A stretch of 64,000 nucleotides of DNA from Cinclus cinclus. Taxonomy: Eukaryota > Chordata > Aves > Passeriformes > Cinclidae. This document shows, one piece after another, positions 1 through 9,653 of this stretch; position 1 is the first letter of the stretch, and each line of letters begins with the position of its first letter. The stretch spans positions 1 through 64,000 of the forward strand of contig NW_026912207.1 of the NCBI RefSeq assembly GCF_963662255.1, written 5' to 3'. The notes below the pieces were generated by a model. It searched no databases. It saw nothing but the letters and a program-made list of their open reading frames with translations, and was not told the origin of the DNA. Both the position numbers and the translations under genes were made by a program.

Positions 1-480
1 CAGCCTGCTGTTCTGAAGCTTCGCTGGCTGCCGTTCGTGCCCAGACGCGATTTCCTTCCCAAGGAGGCGAAGCGCCGTCTACTTCTCGCAGCGAGCACGC
101 TGCTCCTGGCTTTCGCTTCTGCCGCAACGAGCTCGCTACGAGCACTTTTCTTCTCAACCCTCTAGACCATTGCGTTCTGCTTTTCTTGTCTCGTGAATGG
201 AGACGGAAAGCTTCTCGGCTACAATCTCGCCTAGAACAACTGCGGCTACACATTAAGCTCGCCCGGAACGCCCTGCTGAAACTTGCCTTCTGGCACCACA
301 TTCGCGGGGCAGCCGTCTTTCTTCGGCCACCTGCCAAGTGGCCCCATATCGCCGCGCTCGTTGCACTCCGCTTGTCAGATTGGCTTCCCGTGGCGCTGAT
401 TTCAGCCTGGCCAAATACTAGCGCTGCGGAGAGCTGTCTCGCAGACAATCATGTTCCAGCATAGAAATTTGTCCTGCAAT
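1..480. other. CpG-dense third of the monomer (first copy shown)
   Basis: A hand count gives about 39 CpG in offsets 1-480, against about 78 in the whole unit. Offsets 721-840 hold only two and 1261-1320 none. The dense part also carries most of the multi-copy variants. The segment contains two HindIII, one SacI and one XbaI site, and in most copies a SacII site at 424-429 made by 425C with 429G. Confidence 0.55.
325..343. repeat. Inverted repeat, 6-bp arms (first copy shown)
   Basis: GGCCAC (325-330) and GTGGCC (338-343) flank a 7-nt loop and are unchanged in all 47 copies, although neighbouring offsets 315 and 355 vary. Six-base arms of this kind are expected about twice by chance in 1.4 kb, so it is recorded as structure only. 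Confidence 0.4.
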
Positions 481-481
481 G

Positions 482-498
482 TTCCCCCCTCTTTTCCC
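482..498 (+). other. Pyrimidine tract with C6 and T4 runs (first copy shown)
   Basis: Seventeen pyrimidines in a row include CCCCCC (484-489) and TTTT (492-495). At offset 499 most copies have T instead of G, which lengthens the tract to 19 and removes a CpG; G is kept in 14 of 47 copies (M1, M2, M3, M5, M10, M14, M17, M32, M33, M37, M40, M43, M45, M47). Despite the homopolymer runs no copy shows a length change. Confidence 0.6.
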
Positions 499-636
499 GC
501 ATTGTGCTGCTCTGATGAATGCCTTGAGCATGGAACGACTTAAGCCAGCAAGTATTCCTCGCCGGCCACCTCTCGCTGTGCAAGAGGTATGCCGTGGAGC
601 CTTGGAACGCTGCCAAGCAAAAAGCAGAGCAGTGAC

Positions 637-644
637 CATAAAAG
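637..644 (+). promoter_or_regulatory. TATA-like octamer CATAAAAG (first copy shown)
   Basis: CATAAAAG at offset 637 resembles the TATA boxes of some animal genes. It is intact in 43 of 46 complete copies; 638C turns it into CCTAAAAG in M3 (3396), M5 (6154) and M10 (13049). No clear initiator or coding region follows, so promoter activity is a guess. An octamer match alone is weak evidence. Confidence 0.15.
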
Positions 645-663
645 CGAGGAGAGAGCATGCACG

Positions 664-689
664 AAGCACACTAGTTCTGTCTAGTGCTT
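664..689. repeat. CTAG-centred inverted repeat with 2-nt bulge (first copy shown)
   Basis: CACTAG (669-674) and CTAGTG (681-686) pair around a 6-nt loop TTCTGT; after a 2-nt bulge on the left, AAG and CTT add three pairs. It is present in every complete monomer at offset 664. Only M18 changes it, with 684A at 24127 inside the right arm. An SpeI site lies at 670-675. Confidence 0.6.
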
Positions 690-1141
690 TCCGTGCAGAG
701 AGGCGGCAAAGCTGAATGCCGTGCCAGAGCTTCACTTCTCGCTGGAGCACAGGAAGGCAAGAATGAAGAGGCAGAACACAGCCTTGGTTTCAGCAGCCTC
801 CGGGACTGCAAAAGTTCAGCAATAGCTCTGTCAAAGCAGAACTCGGCTGAGAATGCTCTCGCAGCTTGGGAAAGTTAGGCGCAGCTGTTGACCAGCTCTG
901 CCCGTGGCCACAGGCTGCTTCTTCCACCTTCACTGTGGCAGAGCTTTTGCGGAACAGAGACGGCATTCTTCAAGGGCGTGTTCTCCAAGGTGCTGTGAAA
1001 CAGAGCCTAGCACGCTGTCTCGCTGATCCTGGCTTTCGGCAAGCAGGCGTGCCAGACCGCCTACATTCTGCACTCTGGCAGCCTAGTTGCCAGCTTTCGG
1101 CAGCTGCTGTCCTAGCAAGGAAGCTCAGGGAGTCAAAGCCA

Positions 1142-1155
1142 GTGCCGGGCGGCAC
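1142..1155. repeat. GC-only dyad, 6-bp arms (first copy shown)
   Basis: GTGCCG (1142-1147) and CGGCAC (1150-1155) are perfect reverse complements around GG. The element lies in the second CpG cluster of the unit (seven CpG in 1141-1200). No variant was seen. Confidence 0.4.
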
Positions 1156-1296
1156 CTTTCTGCTTTGCCCGCCTAAGCGGCGCCACGCTCCCTCGGATAC
1201 TGTGTCCTTTCCCTCTGCACTGCGTCTGCCGAGGTGCTCTCTGCCTCTCGGAGCAGAAGGGCAAAGGACAATGTTTTCCACAGCAGGGTAGAAATG

Positions 1297-1322
1297 GCAT
1301 TGCTAGCAGGAAAGCTAGATGC
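1297..1322. repeat. CTAG-centred inverted repeat with 2-nt bulge, second type (first copy shown)
   Basis: CTAGC (1303-1307) and GCTAG (1314-1318) pair around a 6-nt loop; after a 2-nt left bulge, GCAT and ATGC add four pairs. The layout copies that of the hairpin at offset 664: CTAG in the stem, 6-nt loop, 2-nt bulge on the 5' arm. No variant was seen in any copy. Confidence 0.6.
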
Positions 1323-1374
1323 CTTGGAACTGTCCCCTTAGCCCTTGCCACTCACTTCAGGCTCGTACGCTGAG

Positions 1375-1394
1375 CAGAACAGCCTGCTGTTCTG
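1375..1394. repeat. Inverted repeat across the monomer junction, 9-bp arms
   Basis: The arms CAGAACAGC (1375-1383) and GCTGTTCTG (1386-1394) are perfect reverse complements around a 2-nt loop. The element recurs at every monomer boundary as phased here, 46 complete times. The common C/T variant at offset 5 lies in the loop, so neither allele disturbs the arms; T is found in M3, M4, M6, M12, M15, M21, M36, M39 and M42. No arm variant was seen. This is a cruciform-capable dyad; a function is not shown. Confidence 0.8.
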
Positions 1395-2758
1395 AAGCTT
1401 CGCTGGCTGCCGTTCGTGCCCAGACGCGATTTCCTTCCCAAGGAGGCGAAGCGCCGTCTACTTCTCGCAGCGAGCACGCTGCTCCTGGCTTTCGCTTCTG
1501 CCGCAACGAGCTCGCTACGAGCACTTTTCTTCTCAACCCTCTAGACCATTGCGTTCTGCTTTTCTTGTCTCGTGAATGGAGACGGAAAGCTTCTCGGCTA
1601 CAATCTCGCCTAGAACAACTGCGGCTACACATTAAGCTCGCCCGGAACGCCCTGCTGAAACTTGCCTTCTGGCACCACATTCGCGGGGCAGCCGTCTTTC
1701 TTCGGCCACCTGCCAAGTGGCCCCATATCGCCGCGCTCGTTGCACTCCGCTTGTCAGATTGGCTTCCCGTGGCGCTGATTTCAGCCTGGCCAAATACTCG
1801 CGCTGCGAAGAGCTGTCTCGCAGACAATCATGATCCAGCATAGAAATTTGTCCTGCAATGTTCCCCCCTCTTTTCCCGCATTGTGCTGCTCTGATGAATG
1901 CCTTGAGCATGGAACGACTTAAGCCAGCAAGTATTCCTCGCCGGCCACCTCTCGCTGTGCAAGAGGTATGCCGTGGAGCCTTGGAACGCTGCCAAGCAAA
2001 AAGCAGAGCAGTGACCATAAAAGCGAGGAGAGAGCATGCACGAAGCACACTAGTTCTGTCTAGTGCTTTCCGTGCAGAGAGGCGGCAAAGCTGAATGCCG
2101 TGCCAGAGCTTCACTTCTCGCTGGAGCACAGGAAGGCAAGAATGAAGAGGCAGAACACAGCCTTGGTTTCAGCAGCCTCCGGGGCTGCAAAAGTTCAGCA
2201 ATATCTCTGTCAAAGCAGAACTCGGCTGAGAATGCTCTCACAGCTTGGGAAAGTTAGGCGCAGCTGTTGACCAGCTCTGCCCGTGGCCACAGGCTGCTTC
2301 TTCCACCTTCACTGTGGCAGAGCTTTTGCGGAACAGAGAGGGCATTCTTCAAGGGCGTGTTCTCCAAGGTGCTGTGAAACAGAGCCTAGCACGCTGTCTC
2401 GCTGATCCTGGCTTTCGGCAAGCAGGCGTGCCAGACCGCCTACATTCTGCACTCTGGCAGCCTAGTTGCCAGCTTTCGGCAGCTGCTGTCCTAGCAAGGA
2501 AGCTCAGGGAGTCAAAGCCAGTGCCGGGCGGCACCTTTCTGCTTTGCCCGCCTAAGCGGCGCCACGCTCCCTCGGATACTGTGTCCTTTCCCTCTGCACT
2601 GCGTCTGCCGAGGTGCTCTCTGCCTCTCGGAGCAGAAGGGCAAAGGACAATGTTTTCCACAGCAGGGTAGAAATGGCATTGCTAGCAGGAAAGCTAGATG
2701 CCTTGGAACTGTCCCCTTAGCCCTTGCCACTCACTTCAGGCTCGTACGCTGAGCAGAA
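1380..2758 (+). repeat. Satellite monomer M2 (420C-454A haplotype)
   Basis: Complete copy with ten non-consensus sites: 420C, 425T, 429A, 454A, 499G, 586G, 599G, 961G and the private changes 825T and 861A. It carries the full five-SNP block at offsets 420-499 that recurs only in M10, M14 and M43. Confidence 0.97.
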
Positions 2759-4137
2759 CAGCTTGCTGTTCTGAAGCTTCGCTGGCTGCCGTTCGTGCCC
2801 AGACGCGATTTCCTTCCCAAGGAGGCGAAGCGCCGTCTACTTCTCGCAGCGAGCACGCTGCTCCTGGCTTTCGCTTCTGCCGCAACGAGCTCGCTACGAG
2901 CACTTTTCTTCTCAACCCTCTAGACCATTGCGTTCTGCTTTTCTTGTCTCGTGAATGGAGACGGAAAGCTTCTCGGCTACAATCTCGCCTAGAACAACTG
3001 CGGCTACACATTAAGCTCGCCCGGAACGCCCTGCTGAAACTTGCCTTCTGGCACCACATTCGCGGGGCAGCCGTCTTTCTTCGGCCACCTGCCAAGTGGC
3101 CCCATATCGCCGCGCTCGTTGCACTCCGCTTGTCAGATTGGCTTCCCGTGGCGCTGATTTCAGCCTGGCCAAATACTAGCGCCGCGGAGAGCTGTCTCGC
3201 AGACAATCATGTTCCAGCATAGAAATTTGTCCTGCAATGTTCCCCCCTCTTTTCCCGCATTGTGCTGCTCTGATGAATGCCTTGAGCATGGAACGACTTA
3301 AGCCAGCAAGTATTCCTCGCCGGCCACCTCTCGCTGTGCAAGATGTATGCCGTGGACCCTTGGAACGCTGCCAAGCAAAAAGCAGAGCAGTGACCCTAAA
3401 AGCGAGGAGAGAGCATGCACGAAGCACACTAGTTCTGTCTAGTGCTTTCCGTGCAGAGAGGCGGCAAAGCTGAATGCCGTGCCAGAGCTTCACTTCTCGC
3501 TGGAGCACAGGAAGGCAAGAATGAAGAGGCAGAACACAGCCTTGGTTTCAGCAGCCTCCGGGGCTGCAAAAGTTCAGCAATAGCTCTGTCAAAGCAGAAC
3601 TCGGCTGAGAATGCTCTCGCAGCTTGGGAAAGTTAGGCGCAGCTGTTGACCAGCTCTGCCCGTGGCCACAGGCTGCTTCTTCCACCTTCACTGTGGCAGA
3701 GCTTTTGCGGAACAGAGACGGCATTCTTCAAGGGCGTGTTCTCCAAGGTGCTGTGAAACAGAGCCTAGCACGCTGTCTCGCTGATCCTGGCTTTCGGCAA
3801 GCAGGCGTGCCAGACCGCCTACATTCTGCACTCTGGCAGCCTAGTTGCCAGCTTTCGGCAGCTGCTGTCCTAGCAAGGAAGCTCAGGGAGTCAAAGCCAG
3901 TGCCGGGCGGCACCTTTCTGCTTTGCCCGCCTAAGCGGCGCCACGCTCCCTCGGATACTGTGTCCTTTCCCTCTGCACTGCGTCTGCCGAGGTGCTCTCT
4001 GCCTCTCGGAGCAGAAGGGCAAAGGACAATGTTTTCCACAGCAGGGTAGAAATGGCATTGCTAGCAGGAAAGCTAGATGCCTTGGAACTGTCCCCTTAGC
4101 CCTTGCCACTCACTTCAGGCTCGTACGCTGAGCAGAA
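2759..4137 (+). repeat. Satellite monomer M3 (dimer type a)
   Basis: Complete copy carrying 5T, 499G and 638C. The 638C change destroys the CATAAAAG element. It is the first member of the first 2758-bp dimer and matches M5 except at offset 5. Confidence 0.97.
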
Positions 4138-5516
4138 CAGCTTGCTGTTCTGAAGCTTCGCTGGCTGCCGTTCGTGCCCAGACGCGATTTCCTTCCCAAG
4201 GAGGCGAAGCGCCGTCTACTTCTCGCAGCGAGCACGCTGCTCCTGGCTTTCGCTTCTGCCGCAACGAGCTCGCTACGAGCACTTTTCTTCTCAACCCTCT
4301 AGACCATTGCTTTCTGCTTTTCTTGTCTCGTGAATGGAGACGGAAAGCTTCTCGGCTACAATCTCGCCTAGAACAACTGCGGCTACACATTAAGCTCGCC
4401 CGGAACGCCCTGCTGAAACTTGCCTTCTGGCACCACATTCGCGGGGCAGCCGTCTTTCTTCGGCCACCTGCCAAGTGGCCCCATATCGCCGCGCTCGTTG
4501 CACTCCGCTTGTCAGATTGGCTTCCCGTGGCGCTGATTTCAGCCTGGCCAAATACTAGCGCCGCGGAGAGCTGTCTCGCAGACAATCATGTTCCAGCATA
4601 GAAATTTGTCCTGCAATGTTCCCCCCTCTTTTCCCTCATTGTGCTGCTCTGATGAATGCCTTGAGCATGGAACGACTTAAGCCAGCAAGTATTCCTCGCC
4701 GGCCACCTCTCGCTGTGCAAGATGTATGCCGTGGACCCTTGGAACGCTGCCAAGCAAAAAGCAGAGCAGTGACCATAAAAGCGAGGAGAGAGCATGCACG
4801 AAGCACACTAGTTCTGTCTAGTGCTTTCCGTGCAGAGAGGCGGCAAAGCTGAATGCCGTGCCAGAGCTTCACTTCTCGCTGGAGCACAGGAAGGCAAGAA
4901 TGAAGAGGCAGAACACAGCCTTGGTTTCAGCAGCCTCCGGGGCTGCAAAAGTTCAGCAATAGCTCTGTCAAAGCAGAACTCGGCTGAGAATGCTCTCGCA
5001 GCTTGGGAAAGTTAGGCGCAGCTGTTGACCAGCTCTGCCCGTGGCCACAGGCTGCTTCTTCCACCTTCACTGTGGCAGAGCTTTTGCGGAACAGAGACGG
5101 CATTCTTCAAGGGCGTGTTCTCCAAGGTGCTGTGAAACAGAGCCTAGCACGCTGTCTCGCTGATCCTGGCTTTCGGCAAGCAGGCGTGCCAGACCGCCTA
5201 CATTCTGCACTCTGGCAGCCTAGTTGCCAGCTTTCGGCAGCTGCTGTCCTAGCAAGGAAGCTCAGGGAGTCAAAGCCAGTGCCGGGCGGCACCTTTCTGC
5301 TTTGCCCGCCTAAGCGGCGCCACGCTCCCTCGGATACTGTGTCCTTTCCCTCTGCACTGCGTCTGCCGAGGTGCTCTCTGCCTCTCGGAGCAGAAGGGCA
5401 AAGGACAATGTTTTCCACAGCAGGGTAGAAATGGCATTGCTAGCAGGAAAGCTAGATGCCTTGGAACTGTCCCCTTAGCCCTTGCCACTCACTTCAGGCT
5501 CGTACGCTGAGCAGAA
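4138..5516 (+). repeat. Satellite monomer M4 (dimer type b)
   Basis: Complete copy carrying 5T and 174T. It is identical to M6 and M12 at all variable sites read, and is the second member of dimer 1. Confidence 0.97.
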
Positions 5517-6895
5517 CAGCCTGCTGTTCTGAAGCTTCGCTGGCTGCCGTTCGTGCCCAGACGCGATTTCCTTCCCAAGGAGGCGAAGCGCCGTCTACTT
5601 CTCGCAGCGAGCACGCTGCTCCTGGCTTTCGCTTCTGCCGCAACGAGCTCGCTACGAGCACTTTTCTTCTCAACCCTCTAGACCATTGCGTTCTGCTTTT
5701 CTTGTCTCGTGAATGGAGACGGAAAGCTTCTCGGCTACAATCTCGCCTAGAACAACTGCGGCTACACATTAAGCTCGCCCGGAACGCCCTGCTGAAACTT
5801 GCCTTCTGGCACCACATTCGCGGGGCAGCCGTCTTTCTTCGGCCACCTGCCAAGTGGCCCCATATCGCCGCGCTCGTTGCACTCCGCTTGTCAGATTGGC
5901 TTCCCGTGGCGCTGATTTCAGCCTGGCCAAATACTAGCGCCGCGGAGAGCTGTCTCGCAGACAATCATGTTCCAGCATAGAAATTTGTCCTGCAATGTTC
6001 CCCCCTCTTTTCCCGCATTGTGCTGCTCTGATGAATGCCTTGAGCATGGAACGACTTAAGCCAGCAAGTATTCCTCGCCGGCCACCTCTCGCTGTGCAAG
6101 ATGTATGCCGTGGACCCTTGGAACGCTGCCAAGCAAAAAGCAGAGCAGTGACCCTAAAAGCGAGGAGAGAGCATGCACGAAGCACACTAGTTCTGTCTAG
6201 TGCTTTCCGTGCAGAGAGGCGGCAAAGCTGAATGCCGTGCCAGAGCTTCACTTCTCGCTGGAGCACAGGAAGGCAAGAATGAAGAGGCAGAACACAGCCT
6301 TGGTTTCAGCAGCCTCCGGGGCTGCAAAAGTTCAGCAATAGCTCTGTCAAAGCAGAACTCGGCTGAGAATGCTCTCGCAGCTTGGGAAAGTTAGGCGCAG
6401 CTGTTGACCAGCTCTGCCCGTGGCCACAGGCTGCTTCTTCCACCTTCACTGTGGCAGAGCTTTTGCGGAACAGAGACGGCATTCTTCAAGGGCGTGTTCT
6501 CCAAGGTGCTGTGAAACAGAGCCTAGCACGCTGTCTCGCTGATCCTGGCTTTCGGCAAGCAGGCGTGCCAGACCGCCTACATTCTGCACTCTGGCAGCCT
6601 AGTTGCCAGCTTTCGGCAGCTGCTGTCCTAGCAAGGAAGCTCAGGGAGTCAAAGCCAGTGCCGGGCGGCACCTTTCTGCTTTGCCCGCCTAAGCGGCGCC
6701 ACGCTCCCTCGGATACTGTGTCCTTTCCCTCTGCACTGCGTCTGCCGAGGTGCTCTCTGCCTCTCGGAGCAGAAGGGCAAAGGACAATGTTTTCCACAGC
6801 AGGGTAGAAATGGCATTGCTAGCAGGAAAGCTAGATGCCTTGGAACTGTCCCCTTAGCCCTTGCCACTCACTTCAGGCTCGTACGCTGAGCAGAA
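5517..6895 (+). repeat. Satellite monomer M5 (dimer type a)
   Basis: Complete copy carrying 499G and 638C. Like M3 it lacks an intact CATAAAAG. It is the first member of dimer 2. Confidence 0.97.
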
Positions 6896-8274
6896 CAGCT
6901 TGCTGTTCTGAAGCTTCGCTGGCTGCCGTTCGTGCCCAGACGCGATTTCCTTCCCAAGGAGGCGAAGCGCCGTCTACTTCTCGCAGCGAGCACGCTGCTC
7001 CTGGCTTTCGCTTCTGCCGCAACGAGCTCGCTACGAGCACTTTTCTTCTCAACCCTCTAGACCATTGCTTTCTGCTTTTCTTGTCTCGTGAATGGAGACG
7101 GAAAGCTTCTCGGCTACAATCTCGCCTAGAACAACTGCGGCTACACATTAAGCTCGCCCGGAACGCCCTGCTGAAACTTGCCTTCTGGCACCACATTCGC
7201 GGGGCAGCCGTCTTTCTTCGGCCACCTGCCAAGTGGCCCCATATCGCCGCGCTCGTTGCACTCCGCTTGTCAGATTGGCTTCCCGTGGCGCTGATTTCAG
7301 CCTGGCCAAATACTAGCGCCGCGGAGAGCTGTCTCGCAGACAATCATGTTCCAGCATAGAAATTTGTCCTGCAATGTTCCCCCCTCTTTTCCCTCATTGT
7401 GCTGCTCTGATGAATGCCTTGAGCATGGAACGACTTAAGCCAGCAAGTATTCCTCGCCGGCCACCTCTCGCTGTGCAAGATGTATGCCGTGGACCCTTGG
7501 AACGCTGCCAAGCAAAAAGCAGAGCAGTGACCATAAAAGCGAGGAGAGAGCATGCACGAAGCACACTAGTTCTGTCTAGTGCTTTCCGTGCAGAGAGGCG
7601 GCAAAGCTGAATGCCGTGCCAGAGCTTCACTTCTCGCTGGAGCACAGGAAGGCAAGAATGAAGAGGCAGAACACAGCCTTGGTTTCAGCAGCCTCCGGGG
7701 CTGCAAAAGTTCAGCAATAGCTCTGTCAAAGCAGAACTCGGCTGAGAATGCTCTCGCAGCTTGGGAAAGTTAGGCGCAGCTGTTGACCAGCTCTGCCCGT
7801 GGCCACAGGCTGCTTCTTCCACCTTCACTGTGGCAGAGCTTTTGCGGAACAGAGACGGCATTCTTCAAGGGCGTGTTCTCCAAGGTGCTGTGAAACAGAG
7901 CCTAGCACGCTGTCTCGCTGATCCTGGCTTTCGGCAAGCAGGCGTGCCAGACCGCCTACATTCTGCACTCTGGCAGCCTAGTTGCCAGCTTTCGGCAGCT
8001 GCTGTCCTAGCAAGGAAGCTCAGGGAGTCAAAGCCAGTGCCGGGCGGCACCTTTCTGCTTTGCCCGCCTAAGCGGCGCCACGCTCCCTCGGATACTGTGT
8101 CCTTTCCCTCTGCACTGCGTCTGCCGAGGTGCTCTCTGCCTCTCGGAGCAGAAGGGCAAAGGACAATGTTTTCCACAGCAGGGTAGAAATGGCATTGCTA
8201 GCAGGAAAGCTAGATGCCTTGGAACTGTCCCCTTAGCCCTTGCCACTCACTTCAGGCTCGTACGCTGAGCAGAA
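6896..8274 (+). repeat. Satellite monomer M6 (dimer type b)
   Basis: Complete copy carrying 5T and 174T, the same haplotype as M4 and M12. It is the second member of dimer 2. Confidence 0.97.
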
Positions 8275-9653
8275 CAGCCTGCTGTTCTGAAGCTTCGCTG
8301 GCTGCCGTTCGTGCCCAGACGCGATTTCCTTCCCAAGGAGGCGAAGCGCCGTCTACTTCTCGCAGCGAGCACGCTGCTCCTGGCTTTCGCTTCTGCCGCA
8401 ACGAGCTCGCTACGAGCACTTTTCTTCTCAACCCTCTAGACCATTGCGTTCTGCTTTTCTTGTCTCGTGAATGGAGACGGAAAGCTTCTCGGCTACAATC
8501 TCGCCTAGAACAACTGCGGCTACACATTAAGCTCGCCCGGAACGCCCTGCTGAAACTTGCCTTCTGGCACCACATTCGCGGGGCAGCCGTCTTTCTTCGG
8601 CCACCTGCCAAGTGGCCCCATATCGCCGCGCTCGTTGCACTCCGCTTGTCAGATTGGCTTCCCGTGGCGCTGATTTCAGCCTGGCCAAATACTAGCGCCG
8701 CGGAGAGCTGTCTCGCAGACAATCATGTTCCAGCATAGAAATTTGTCCTGCAATGTTCCCCCCTCTTTTCCCTCATTGTGCTGCTCTGATGAATGCCTTG
8801 AGCATGGAACGACTTAAGCCAGCAAGTATTCCTCGCCGGCCACCTCTCGCTGTGCAAGAGGTATGCCGTGGACCCTTGGAAGGCTGCCAAGCAAAAAGCA
8901 GAGCAGTGACCATAAAAGCGAGGAGAGAGCATGCACGAAGCACACTAGTTCTGTCTAGTGCTTTCCGTGCAGAGAGGCGGCAAAGCTGAATGCCGTGCCA
9001 GAGCTTCACTTCTCGCTGGAGCACAGGAAGGCAAGAATGAAGAGGCAGAACACAGCCTTGGTTTCAGCAGCCTCCGGGACTGCAAAAGTTCAGCAATAGC
9101 TCTGTCAAAGCAGAACTCGGCTGAGAATGCTCTCGCAGCTTGGGAAAGTTAGGCGCAGCTGTTGACCAGCTCTGCCCGTGGCCACAGGCTGCTTCTTCCA
9201 CCTTCACTGTGGCAGAGCTTTTGCGGAACAGAGACGGCATTCTTCAAGGGCGTGTTCTCCAAGGTGCTGTGAAACAGAGCCTAGCACGCTGTCTCGCTGA
9301 TCCTGGCTTTCGGCAAGCAGGCGTGCCAGACCGCCTACATTCTGCACTCTGGCAGCCTAGTTGCCAGCTTTCGGCAGCTGCTGTCCTAGCAAGGAAGCTC
9401 AGGGAGTCAAAGCCAGTGCCGGGCGGCACCTTTCTGCTTTGCCCGCCTAAGCGGCGCCACGCTCCCTCGGATACTGTGTCCTTTCCCTCTGCACTGCGTC
9501 TGCCGAGGTGCTCTCTGCCTCTCGGAGCAGAAGGGCAAAGGACAATGTTTTCCACAGCAGGGTAGAAATGGCATTGCTAGCAGGAAAGCTAGATGCCTTG
9601 GAACTGTCCCCTTAGCCCTTGCCACTCACTTCAGGCTCGTACGCTGAGCAGAA
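8275..9653 (+). repeat. Satellite monomer M7 (dimer type a)
   Basis: Complete copy carrying 586G, 608G and 805A, a three-SNP haplotype shared exactly with M9 and M13. It is the first member of dimer 3. Confidence 0.97.

Larger units (their letters stand above)
1..1379 (+). repeat. Satellite monomer M1
   Basis: Complete copy. It departs from consensus at 425T, 499G, 586G, 599G and 805A. The 425T-586G-599G combination is also seen in M2, M14, M38, M44 and M45, so M1 belongs to the more diverse haplotype group. The real array extends to its left. Confidence 0.97.

Noticed and set aside
482..500. Polypyrimidine tract as a splice acceptor
   Set aside because: No AG follows at suitable distance with an open frame, and no donor or exon structure is evident.
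866..1291. Open frame of 141 codons in the plus strand, repeated in nearly every unit, as a gene family
   Set aside because: It overlaps open frames in other phases and on the other strand, shows no recognisable domain, carries mostly replacement variants and is cut to 130 codons by a stop in M38 and M41.
1319..1843. Arg-rich plus-strand frame of 174 codons spanning each junction
   Set aside because: No family resemblance, replacement-heavy variation, a fully overlapping minus-strand frame, and no supporting promoter, splice or polyadenylation context. Low stop density in GC-rich DNA explains it.
1632..2129. Minus-strand frame that varies between 83, 110 and 165 codons among units
   Set aside because: Its length depends on single SNPs at offset 499 and around 420-430, which create or remove stops. 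That is expected of non-coding sequence.
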